DNA of 64,000 nucleotides, taken from an uncultured Bacteroidales bacterium. GTDB taxonomy: Bacteria > Bacteroidota > Bacteroidia > Bacteroidales > UBA932. The stretch's first letter is position 1, and every line of letters starts with the position of its first letter. The notes beneath the pieces were generated by a model. That model searched no databases. It was not told the origin of the DNA and saw nothing but the letters and a program-made list of their open reading frames with translations. A program made the position numbers and the translations under genes. Below are positions 1-7,700 of the stretch, piece by piece. The stretch covers positions 62,001 through 126,000 of the forward strand of contig CALUTY010000001.1 in the NCBI GenBank assembly GCA_944323825.1. Direction: 5' to 3'.

Positions 1-1
1 G

Positions 2-619
2 CTTGACGGGCGGCTGTATCCGGGGGCGGACAGCAATGCTTCAGGTACTGTGGCCATGACAAGCATCGCCGAAATGTTTTCCGCCATGAAACTCATCGGC
101 AAGGCATACGGAAAGAGCATCATCTTCGTTGCCTTCGACGCCAACGGGATGAACCTGGCCGGCTCCGAAGCCTTCTGGAGGATGATAGAGTCCGGCGAGC
201 TGAAGGACCCGCTTTCGGGAGAGCCGGTCACCCCGGACAAGATCAGCCTGATGGTCAACCTCGACCAGGTCGGCAGCACCCTGTCCCCTCTCAAGTCCGG
301 CCGCGAGGACTATCTGATCATACTCGGCAACGAAAGCCTCCCCTCCAGGGACCAGGGCATCATCACCCTGTGCAACCTGTTCTACAACACCGGACTCGAA
401 CTCTCCCACACCTACTATGGCAGCCCCGACTTCACCCGCATCTTCTACAACCTTTCCGACCAGCGTGTCTTCATCAGCCACGGCATCCCCTCCGTCCTCT
501 TCACCTCCGGCATCACCATGAAGAACAACAAGCCCTCCGACACCCCGGAAACCCTCAACATGCCCGTTCTGCGCAAACGCATCATACTGATCTTCCACTG
601 GTTGGAGAAGATGATGTAG
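2..619 (+). CDS. M28-family metallopeptidase, C-terminal part (5' end outside window)
   Basis: Open from the left edge; the visible part is about 205 residues. The first residues contain YPGADSNASGT, which matches the GADDNASG zinc-ligand block of M28 aminopeptidases, where the Asp binds metal. Further on, SIIFVAFDANGMNLAGSEAF corresponds to the family's 'vaFdgEE.GllGS' block, but the usual Glu-Glu pair is replaced by Asn-Gly, so a metal ligand or catalytic acid may be missing. The segment ending in SHGIPSVLFTSG fits the last histidine ligand of the fold. These proteins are usually exported or lipid-anchored peptidases, but the signal region lies outside the window. The enzyme class is likely; activity is uncertain because of the altered motif. 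Confidence 0.7.
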   Translation, partial: LDGRLYPGADSNASGTVAMTSIAEMFSAMKLIGKAYGKSIIFVAFDANGMNLAGSEAFWRMIESGELKDPLSGEPVTPDKISLMVNLDQVGSTLSPLKSGREDYLIILGNESLPSRDQGIITLCNLFYNTGLELSHTYYGSPDFTRIFYNLSDQRVFISHGIPSVLFTSGITMKNNKPSDTPETLNMPVLRKRIILIFHWLEKMM

Positions 620-838
620 GCAGGAATTATCCATTATTTCTGCGCCAAATTACTGAATTTGAAAAGCAAGTGCAAATCCGCACGCTTTTCATCCAACGGC
701 GGCAAGTGTCCGTGCCGCAAATTGGGCAGCCCCCATTATCCCGCCTGACTTCCTGCACGACACGCAGGGTGGCAGGCGAGACGCACAGGATATATTGCAG
801 AACTTTTTGTATTTTTGTCATCGGGAAATATCACGCTC
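620..838. other. Intergenic region with short hairpins
   Basis: A 219-bp gap between the peptidase and the ATPase. It holds small inverted repeats, for example CCTGC/GCAGG around a 7-nt loop near 751-767. At 810-817 there is TATTTTTG, a match to the Bacteroidota -7 box TAnnTTTG, 21 bp before the ATPase start. No good -33 TTTG is present at the right spacing, so the promoter is only weakly supported. No open reading frame or recognisable gene remnant was seen. Confidence 0.35.
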
Positions 839-2002
839 ATGGACAGACTATATCCGGTAGGAATACAGAATTTCGAGAAACTCCGCAGGGACGGATACTA
901 TTATGTAGACAAGACGGCGCAGATGTACCGTCTCGTCACCACGGGAAGCTATTATTTTCTGAGCAGACCGAGACGGTTCGGCAAAAGCGTGCTCATCAGC
1001 ACTTTGGAGGCATATTTCCAGGAAAAGAGCGAGCTCTTCGACGGGCTGGAGATCGCCAGTCTCGAAAAAGAATGGAAAAAATATCCGGTACTGCACCTGG
1101 ATCTGAACATCAGCAAATATGACAATGAGGACAGTCTTGACGAAATGCTGAACCGGAGCCTGACGGATTGGGAGAGGGAATACGGCAGCGACACATCTGA
1201 AACATCCCTTGCGCTCAGATTTTCCGGAGTAATCCGCAGGGCACATGAGAAGACCGGCGAGAGGGCCGTCATCCTCGTGGACGAATACGACAAGCCGATG
1301 CTGCAGGCAATCTCCGACGAGGCTCTCCAGACCACTTTCATAAACACCCTCAAGCCGTTCTACGGAGTCCTCAAATCCGAAGACGCACACATCCGCTTCG
1401 CCCTCCTCACAGGGGTCACAAAGTTCGGTAAGGTCAGCGTCTTCAGTGACCTCAACAACCTTGATGACATCTCGTGGGACCCGGCTTACGCCACCATCTG
1501 CGGCATCAGCGGGAAGGAGCTCATTGAAAACTTCCGCCAGGACATCGCCGATCTCGCAGTGGCCAACGGCCTCTCATTCGACGAGGCCTGCGGAAAGCTC
1601 AAGGACGAATATGACGGCTACCGCTTCTGTCCGGAAAGCCCCGGTATATACAACCCCTTCAGCATCCTATGCACCTTCAGAAAAAAACGGTTCGGAAACT
1701 ACTGGTTCCAGACCGGCACCCCGACTTACCTTGTCGAACTCCTCAAGAAAAGCAACTATGACCTTGAGGAGATGGCGCATGTGGAGACCGGCGCGGACTC
1801 GCTCGACGGGATATTCTCTGACGACAACCCGATCCCAGTCATGTACCAGAGCGGGTACCTCACCATCAAACGGTATGACAGCGAATTCGGAATATACACC
1901 CTCGGATTCCCGAACCGCGAGGTCGAGGAGGGATTCATGAGGTTCCTAATGCCATATTTCAGCTCATCAACAAGAAACATCGACAAATGGATGGTGAAAT
2001 GA
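839..2002 (+). CDS. AAA-ATPase-like protein with its PD-(D/E)XK nuclease domain deleted
   Basis: 387 residues. The N-terminus (YPVGIQNFEKLRRDGYYYVD) and the motifs SRPRRFGKSV (Walker A variant) and VILVDEYDKP (Walker B) identify the Bacteroidota AAA-ATPase-like family (PF09820), normally about 520 residues and ending in a PDDEXK_9 nuclease domain (PF08011). Here the sequence follows the family to EEGFMRFLMPY and then jumps directly to FSSSTRNIDKWMVK, which resembles the family's extreme C-terminus (typically 'GVNFS.ETRNI..W'). About 120-130 residues, the whole nuclease core, are missing in frame. I use ATG 839, which gives the family N-terminus; a TTG at 815 would add eight residues. The ATPase may still be made but should lack nuclease activity. 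Confidence 0.85.
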   Translation: MDRLYPVGIQNFEKLRRDGYYYVDKTAQMYRLVTTGSYYFLSRPRRFGKSVLISTLEAYFQEKSELFDGLEIASLEKEWKKYPVLHLDLNISKYDNEDSLDEMLNRSLTDWEREYGSDTSETSLALRFSGVIRRAHEKTGERAVILVDEYDKPMLQAISDEALQTTFINTLKPFYGVLKSEDAHIRFALLTGVTKFGKVSVFSDLNNLDDISWDPAYATICGISGKELIENFRQDIADLAVANGLSFDEACGKLKDEYDGYRFCPESPGIYNPFSILCTFRKKRFGNYWFQTGTPTYLVELLKKSNYDLEEMAHVETGADSLDGIFSDDNPIPVMYQSGYLTIKRYDSEFGIYTLGFPNREVEEGFMRFLMPYFSSSTRNIDKWMVK

Positions 2003-2070
2003 CGGGAATTCTATAATGAACTGACAATAAAGACAAATTGCCTTCAACAATAGGACATTATTACAAGCAA

Positions 2071-2913
2071 ATGGAACCGATTATAAGCATAATTACAATT
2101 AATTTCAATAATATCAATGGTTTAAAAAAGACATTGAGAAGCGTTGAAACACAGATGGGAGATATACATTATGAACATATAATCATTGACGGAGGGAGTA
2201 CGGACGGAAGTGCTGAACTCATAAATGAGTACAAAGAAAAAAACTATCAATGCAGCTACGCCATATCAGAAAAAGACAATGGGATATATAATGCCATGAA
2301 TAAGGGTATAGACCATGCACAAGGGAAATATCTGCTGTTTCTTAACTCCGGAGACTATCTCTATAATAATAGCATCTTGGCACAAGTAATCCCTTACTTT
2401 ACAGGAGAAGATCTGATTTATGGAAATCTTTTGCTGTCAGATGGGAATGAAATACATTATCCTGAACCGCCTTTCACCGCATCTTATATAACAAGCGATG
2501 AATTCTACCTTCCACATCCCGGGACTTTCATCAATGCCAGACTATTTTCAGAAAAACGATATGATGAGAATCTAAAAATTGCATCAGATTGGAAATTTTG
2601 GATACAGTGTATAATTTTTGACAATTGCTCGCTCAAACATCTTCCTTTAGTGATTTCGGTATTTGACATTAATGGTATATCAAACAAAAAAGCCGGAACT
2701 GGGGCAGCAGAACGGAAGCAGATCCTCCACGAACTGTTTGGAGAAAAGACTATAGAAGACCTGAAACTTTTGAACAACCTTAAAATGGCACCGCTATACC
2801 ATATTTTCAATGAGACTGCCGATGACAAGAAATTCCAGAAAGCAGCAAAAATTTTTCTTATGATTCCATATAAATTGAGACAACTATGGAAAAACAGGCA
2901 TAATGATAAATGA
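2071..2913 (+). CDS. Family 2 glycosyltransferase (WcaE-like)
   Basis: 280 residues from ATG 2071; an upstream TTG gives a less likely start. The GT-A fold opens with IISIITINFNNINGLKKTL, then IIDGGSTDGS (nucleotide binding) and LFLNSGDYL in place of the usual DXD. AISEKDNGIYNAMNKGIDHA matches the block found in WcaE-type transferases of colanic-acid-like clusters. The likely role is transfer of one sugar from a nucleotide donor to a lipid-linked glycan at the cytoplasmic face of the inner membrane. The gene is visibly more AT-rich than the housekeeping genes further right, which fits an acquired capsule or LPS segment. Donor and acceptor cannot be read from sequence. Confidence 0.85.
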   Translation: MEPIISIITINFNNINGLKKTLRSVETQMGDIHYEHIIIDGGSTDGSAELINEYKEKNYQCSYAISEKDNGIYNAMNKGIDHAQGKYLLFLNSGDYLYNNSILAQVIPYFTGEDLIYGNLLLSDGNEIHYPEPPFTASYITSDEFYLPHPGTFINARLFSEKRYDENLKIASDWKFWIQCIIFDNCSLKHLPLVISVFDINGISNKKAGTGAAERKQILHELFGEKTIEDLKLLNNLKMAPLYHIFNETADDKKFQKAAKIFLMIPYKLRQLWKNRHNDK

Positions 2914-2922
2914 CATAAAACT

Positions 2923-3036
2923 ATGAAGCACGATTCTCCGGCAATAACAATACCTGCATATAAGCTTGAATTTCTGGAAGAAACAATCAAAATCGGTGTG
3001 GACTTCAGTTCCTCTACAAGAAACATCAACGTGTGA
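2923..3036 (+). pseudogene. Chimeric relic: GT2 N-terminus joined to AAA-ATPase/PDDEXK C-terminus
   Basis: A 37-codon reading frame that looks like two gene ends welded together. Its first half, PAITIPAYKLEFLEETI, resembles the start of the GT2 at 4131 (VIIPAYKSEFLDKTL). Its second half, KIGVDFSSSTRNI, resembles the C-terminal tail of the AAA-ATPase/PDDEXK_9 family and shares FSSSTRNI with the end of the truncated ATPase at 839-2002. Everything between has gone. It lies between two glycosyltransferase genes, and its stop codon overlaps a possible GTG start of the next gene. A working 37-residue peptide is unlikely; I read it as the scar of a deletion that removed most of a GT2 gene and most of a neighbouring ATPase gene. 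Confidence 0.65.
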
Positions 3037-3053
3037 ACAGTCAGATAAGCGGC

Positions 3054-4106
3054 ATGAGACAGGCAAGGGCAATATATTTTGACGGCACTCAAATGAAATT
3101 TCCAAATACAGGACTCTACCATTTCTGCCTGAATCTCGGAAATGCATTGTTGAATGCCTGTGACGACAATGGCATCCGGCTTGTATTCTGTCTGCCGGAA
3201 GAGGCCGAAGGGATATTTGGGCAAGGCGCAGAACAGATTGTGTTCAGGAAAGCGGACAGGAAAAGATTTCCTTATTGGAAATTCCGAGGAGGTATATGGC
3301 ATGCCCCATTCCAGTTCCCGGAAGTGTATCCGCGGTTCAAGACCGTAGTACAGACAATCCATGACCTCAACTTCCTATATGAGGAGCCGGAAGACCGCCA
3401 GAAACTATTTCTGAAAGACATGCAGAAACTGGTTGACAAGGCAGCAAGAATTGTCACAATATCCGAATATTCCAGACAAGACATATTAAGACATCTGGAC
3501 ACGAAAAGAAAGAAAGTGGATGTCATATACAACGGATGCAACATTTATGACGGACCGATTGAAATACCGGAATATGTGCCAGACAGACCTTTCCTGTATT
3601 CAGTGGGGACACTGATGGAAAAGAAGAATTTCCATGTCCTTCCGTGTCTTCTGAAAGACAACCACTATGAAATGGTAATTTCAGGATTGAGATTCCCATA
3701 CGAAAAGCAGATAATGGAAAACGCAGATGCATACGGAGTCACAGACAGGATACATTTGACCGGCCCTGTACCGGAATCACACAAATGGTGGTACATGCGT
3801 CACTGCCTTGCCTTCATGTTCCCATCAATCGCCGAAGGATTCGGACTTCCGGCCATAGAGGCAATGAGTTGCGGAAAACCGGTATTCCTGTCCAGACATA
3901 CGAGCCTTCCGGAAATAGGGGGAGACAAGGCCTTCTATTTCAATTATGGATTCGAGCCAGAACTCATGCGCAAAGAATTCAAGGAAGGGATGGATAAATA
4001 TGAGTCAGGGGCAGTCACTTCCGAAGAAATAATGCGGCATGCCTTGTCTTTCTCGTGGGAAAATGCCGCCATGCAATATGTAAGCATTTACAGAAGCCTG
4101 CAATAA
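3054..4106 (+). CDS. Family 4 glycosyltransferase
   Basis: 350 residues from ATG 3054; a GTG at 3033 overlapping the relic's stop is possible. The C-terminal GT-B half is clear: FLYSVGTLMEKKNFHVL, then RIHLTGPVPESHKWW, and the GT4 signature SIAEGFGLPAIEAMSCGKPV, whose EGFGLPxxE carries the nucleotide-sugar-binding glutamates. The N-terminal half has IWHAPFQFP and VQTIHDLNF, typical of mannosyl- or glucosyltransferase-like GT4 enzymes. It probably acts in the cytoplasm on a lipid-linked acceptor. It sits 24 bp before the next GT2 in the same direction, so co-transcription is likely. Confidence 0.88.
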   Translation: MRQARAIYFDGTQMKFPNTGLYHFCLNLGNALLNACDDNGIRLVFCLPEEAEGIFGQGAEQIVFRKADRKRFPYWKFRGGIWHAPFQFPEVYPRFKTVVQTIHDLNFLYEEPEDRQKLFLKDMQKLVDKAARIVTISEYSRQDILRHLDTKRKKVDVIYNGCNIYDGPIEIPEYVPDRPFLYSVGTLMEKKNFHVLPCLLKDNHYEMVISGLRFPYEKQIMENADAYGVTDRIHLTGPVPESHKWWYMRHCLAFMFPSIAEGFGLPAIEAMSCGKPVFLSRHTSLPEIGGDKAFYFNYGFEPELMRKEFKEGMDKYESGAVTSEEIMRHALSFSWENAAMQYVSIYRSLQ

Positions 4107-4130
4107 CAAACAATCAGCAAAACATACGAA

Positions 4131-5072
4131 ATGACAAAAGGCAGCCTTGCAGTGATAATCCCTGCATACAAAAGCGAATTCCTGGACAAGACGCTTGATT
4201 CCCTTGACAGACAGACTGACAAGAATTTCACGGTATATATAGGGGATGACGCCAGTCCATACCCGATATGGAATACCGTCAGCAGATGGACCGGAAGGTT
4301 GAAAATAATCTACAGAAGGTTTGAAGACAACCTCGGCGGCACCAGTCTTACGGCACATTGGAACAGATGCCTGGATATGACAGCAGACGAAGAGTTCTTC
4401 TGTATGTTTTCAGATGACGACATAATGGAAGAGAACTGCGTGGCGGCATTTCGCAAGGCCCTGAAAAAGTATCCGAACCATGATGTCTATCATTTCGACA
4501 TATCAATAATCCGCTCAGACGGTTCTCTTGACCGTGAATGCAACTCATTTCCGGCCGAGATCGCAGCAGATGAATTCTTTGCAAGGCTATACATGAAAGA
4601 AATAGATGCAAGGATGCCAGAATTCATCTTCCGTACTGATAATTTCAGAAAATGCGGAGGATTTGTAGAGTTCAAAAAGGCTTTCCGAAGCGACAATGCA
4701 ACCGTAATGACATGTGCAGCAGAACGAAGTATCAGGACGACAAGCGAGGAAAAGGCCAGAATCCTCTGGAGAGAAAGTGGCATCAATGTTTCCTGCATAA
4801 AGACTGCAGGACACCTCATGGAACTCAGTGACGCCAACATTGCATTCTTCTCCTGGACCCACAGACATTTCAGATCACTCGGGAAAAAATATCCGCTGCC
4901 AATAAAGGTTGAGACTATCAGCATACTCTATCTGTTCGATGAACTCAAGGCATACTTTGACCGTCGCACCTTGTTCCAGGAAATCATGCAATACAAGCCC
5001 GGCATGAAAGACATGAAATACAGGCTGCATGTTCTTGGCAAATTCATCTTCAAATACATGATCCGGAAATGA
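4131..5072 (+). CDS. Family 2 glycosyltransferase
   Basis: 313 residues. Opens with AVIIPAYKSEFLDKTLDSL and VYIGDDASP, the standard GT2 donor-binding start; MFSDDDIMEENCV supplies the DXD-type metal site. The rest, including PEFIFRTDNFRKCGGFVEF, is the variable acceptor-binding half. No membrane segment is evident. The N-terminus is the closest relative in this window to the relic at 2923, which suggests that a second copy once lay there. It converges with the GT2 at 5121-6086 across 48 bp. Sugar specificity is unknown. Confidence 0.87.
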   Translation: MTKGSLAVIIPAYKSEFLDKTLDSLDRQTDKNFTVYIGDDASPYPIWNTVSRWTGRLKIIYRRFEDNLGGTSLTAHWNRCLDMTADEEFFCMFSDDDIMEENCVAAFRKALKKYPNHDVYHFDISIIRSDGSLDRECNSFPAEIAADEFFARLYMKEIDARMPEFIFRTDNFRKCGGFVEFKKAFRSDNATVMTCAAERSIRTTSEEKARILWRESGINVSCIKTAGHLMELSDANIAFFSWTHRHFRSLGKKYPLPIKVETISILYLFDELKAYFDRRTLFQEIMQYKPGMKDMKYRLHVLGKFIFKYMIRK

Positions 5073-5120
5073 GCTGGAACAGTTTTCCTTTATTCATGAG
5101 TCATTTTACAAATAGCCACA

Positions 5121-6086
5121 TCACCGCCTCCTGTGCAACATATAATACACCGGCCAAAAATACCGCATCTTGAATATGGTTTTCAAAGTCCTCTTGTCCC
5201 AAATATATTTGTGACATCTCAAAGAGACTCCAACAAATTGTTTTCTAATCTTATCAAGTCTCTTCTTTTCCTTTTCCGAAACGATACAGGGTATGGAATT
5301 CTTTATCCTATCAATGACAGAATTTGCCTGCAGACAAACAATAGAATCCCTCATATCCATGTCATAACAATTCATAAACTTGGATATATACATAAGACGT
5401 TCAGTATCCACTTGTGCAAAATCCATATTCTTATTGCAGTCAAGCGTATGGCAAATACTCTTTTCCCTCTGATAATAGACATAAAACGAATGTCTGACAT
5501 GTATGCATATATTTGACAATGCGGCCAACTTGTATAATATGGCCCTGTCTTCAAAGAAAATTCCAGTCGGGAACTTGACCTCATCAAATAATGACTTGCT
5601 GAAAAGACCTGTACAAGAAGAGTTTGGAACACGTTCCGAAAAAATCAAAGCCTGCATCTGGTATGGAGTACATACCACAATATCATCATCGTCGTTAAAC
5701 AGATAAACATCTTTCTCCGGATATCTCATCAGAAAATTACTTATGACAAAATCAGAATGATAAGTCTCTGAAGCCATGTACAATCTCTCAATCATGTCAT
5801 CCTCAATCATGTCATCACTATCAACAAAACTGACATAAGGAGCTTCCGCCACCTCTATCGCTTTATTGCGGGCATATCCCAAACCAGCCACAGGAAGATG
5901 AAGCACCTTGATTCTGCTGTCAATCGATGCCATTTTATCGCAAAGTTCAGCAGAACCATCAGTAGAAAGATTTTCAGAAAGAATAATCTCAATATCCTCC
6001 ATTGTCTGCCTACGGACTGAATCAACACATTTCTCTATATATGGTGCCGTATTGTGAACAGGTATTATTACGCTTACCTCAGCCAT
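5121..6086 (-). CDS. Family 2 glycosyltransferase
   Basis: 321 residues. VSVIIPVHNTAPYIEKCVDSV, LSENLSTDGSAELCD and VSFVDSDDMIEDDMIERL are textbook GT2 blocks; the last is the DXD metal site. FFEDRAILYKLA corresponds to the catalytic 'ED' region. The C-terminal third is basic and aromatic (IWDKRTLKTIFKMRYFWPVYY) and may lie on the membrane. The gene runs opposite to its neighbours and is AT-rich. A TAnnTTTG-type -7 box on the minus strand (6113-6120) lies 27 bp upstream of the start without a clear -33 element. Product assignment is good; substrate unknown. Confidence 0.88.
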   Translation of the reverse strand: MAEVSVIIPVHNTAPYIEKCVDSVRRQTMEDIEIILSENLSTDGSAELCDKMASIDSRIKVLHLPVAGLGYARNKAIEVAEAPYVSFVDSDDMIEDDMIERLYMASETYHSDFVISNFLMRYPEKDVYLFNDDDDIVVCTPYQMQALIFSERVPNSSCTGLFSKSLFDEVKFPTGIFFEDRAILYKLAALSNICIHVRHSFYVYYQREKSICHTLDCNKNMDFAQVDTERLMYISKFMNCYDMDMRDSIVCLQANSVIDRIKNSIPCIVSEKEKKRLDKIRKQFVGVSLRCHKYIWDKRTLKTIFKMRYFWPVYYMLHRRR

Positions 6087-6516
6087 AAAAATAATGAATT
6101 TTAAAGGAGGGACAAAATTAGCAAATAATGTTCTTTAAACATAAAGAAAATATAACTTTGCAATCCAATTCCTATCTTTATGCAAGATATGTGAAAATCA
6201 AAATTTGAATTGCGTAAATCAATCAATGCAATTGAACAAGCAATAAAGAACTTAATATGCAGTTATGGTGATATGATGACAAAAGAAGAAGTGCAAAATT
6301 TATTGAAAAGTTACTGACTCGCTGCTGAAGATTGTAGTTGAGGCCATGCGCGGATTAAAGTATGTTAACATGTTTAATCGTGGAACTCAGCGTGTCAAGA
6401 ATCTATATGAAGGAAGATACTTAGTGATGACAAGCCCGGACAAGCCCAACAGCAAGAGTCAAAAAATATAAACAGTCATTAACTTAGTCACATTACTTGA
6501 TCACTTTTATGAAATT
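6087..6516. other. Gene-poor AT-rich gap containing a gene relic
   Basis: 430 bp between divergently oriented glycosyltransferase genes. It carries a minus-strand -7 box (6113-6120) for the GT2 on the left, a plus-strand TAACTTTG (6153-6160), and the decayed regulator described separately at 6273-6471. No complete gene is visible. The high AT content and broken frames suggest a place where foreign DNA has been inserted and lost. Confidence 0.5.
6273..6471 (+). pseudogene. Internally deleted relic of an AlbA_2-type ATP-binding regulator
   Basis: The left end reads MMTKEEVQNLLKSY and stops at 6315-6317; MTKEEVxxLLKS is the usual beginning of Bacteroidota AlbA_2 domain (PF04326) proteins with an ATP-binding C-terminal half. 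From 6322, in another frame, LLKIVVEAMRGLKYVNMFNRGTQRV follows; this matches the 'NPxIAEAMRxLGYVNRFGRGV' block near the end of the same family, and runs to a stop at 6469-6471. Several hundred internal codons are gone, together with a frame change. This is recognised by memory of family motifs, not by a search. It is the third deleted gene in 5.5 kb. Confidence 0.6.
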
Positions 6517-7695
6517 ATGAATATTGCATTTGTTCACAACGCCTTCCCCGCCGGAGGGGCTGAAAGAATAACAATAGATTTGATAGAATACTTTTCAAAA
6601 TCCGAAGGCAAATACAATATCTATGTCCTTGCACACAAGATTCAATCTGAACTTATAGAAAAAAACTGGCCATACCATGTGAATATCATACTTTTGCCCA
6701 ATTTCGCACAATCAGAAGACTTGAAACAGGCCATCCATGAAATTGTCAAGACAGAACACATTGATATCATAGTATTTGCCAGTCTTCACATTGCAGGAAT
6801 ATCTGAAATTAAAAGGCAATCAAATTGCAAGATAATTTATGCTAACCATGGAATGCCGCTATGGGAAAAAGAACATATTTTCAATAGCAAGGCAGAACAG
6901 AGCAGAAGGAAGACAAGATACCGGATCATGTGGAATATTTTCAGAAAATATAAGTACGGGATATTCGGAAAAGCCAAGAGGCTGGCAGTGAAAATCAACC
7001 GGGAAAACTATGATGAATCGGATGCCTTTACGGTGCTGTGTAAGGAGTATAAATCCGACATGATCAAATATCTTGGGCTTGATCCTCACAACAACAGGAT
7101 AAGGGTCATAGAAAATCCTGAATATCCGGTACCGAACATCAACTTTCACAAGAAAAAACAGATACTTTATGTCGGAAGGCTGTCATATTTCGACAAACGC
7201 GTAGACAGACTGTTAGATATATGGAAAATGGCAGAGGACAGGCTGCCTGACTGGGAGATGCTGATTGTCGGAGATGGCGAAGAACGGAACAATCTTGAAC
7301 GGATGGCATCAAGGCTGAATCTGAAAAGAATAAGATTTGAAGGTCAAAAGACAGATGTACGGGAATATTACAGGAAGGCCTCCATATTATGCCTTGTATC
7401 AGAAACTGAAGGCTGGCCATTATGCCTGACGGAAGCGCAGGCAAATGGAGTGATCCCTGTAGCATTCAGCTGCTCCGGAGGAGTAAGGCAGATACTGTCA
7501 CCGTCAGGTCAGAACGGATTCCTTGTAAAGCCTTTCAACAAAAGACAATTTGCGGAAACATTAATAAAAATAGCCAAAGATATCCCTGAAGAAAAAATAA
7601 TGGAAATACGGAAAAACGCAGTTTCCAAAAGCTCTGAATACTCGATTGACATCATAGGCAGTAAATGGGAAGAATTGTTTGATTCGTTACTTTGA
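6517..7695 (+). CDS. Family 4 glycosyltransferase (tandem copy 1)
   Basis: 392 residues. The start NIAFVHNAFPAGGAERITIDL has the glycine-rich GGAER loop of GT4 enzymes that bind the acceptor side of the Rossmann cleft. The C-terminal half has KQILYVGRLSYFDKRVDRLLDIW, MLIVGDGEERNNLE and SETEGWPLCLTEAQANG, the ExxxxxxxE donor-binding block. It closely resembles the next gene along its whole length, and the two are separated by only 5 bp, so this is a recent tandem duplication with likely co-translation. A cytoplasmic transferase building a lipid-linked glycan is expected. Confidence 0.9.
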   Translation: MNIAFVHNAFPAGGAERITIDLIEYFSKSEGKYNIYVLAHKIQSELIEKNWPYHVNIILLPNFAQSEDLKQAIHEIVKTEHIDIIVFASLHIAGISEIKRQSNCKIIYANHGMPLWEKEHIFNSKAEQSRRKTRYRIMWNIFRKYKYGIFGKAKRLAVKINRENYDESDAFTVLCKEYKSDMIKYLGLDPHNNRIRVIENPEYPVPNINFHKKKQILYVGRLSYFDKRVDRLLDIWKMAEDRLPDWEMLIVGDGEERNNLERMASRLNLKRIRFEGQKTDVREYYRKASILCLVSETEGWPLCLTEAQANGVIPVAFSCSGGVRQILSPSGQNGFLVKPFNKRQFAETLIKIAKDIPEEKIMEIRKNAVSKSSEYSIDIIGSKWEELFDSLL

Positions 7696-7700
7696 AACCA

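Noticed and set aside
41..634. Minus-strand 197-codon frame opposite the M28-type peptidase
   Set aside because: It is the complement of a coding region with clear protein motifs on the plus strand and has low-complexity composition.
620..838. Possible small RNA in the first intergenic gap
   Set aside because: Only short hairpins and a weak -7 box were found; there is no terminator with a T run.
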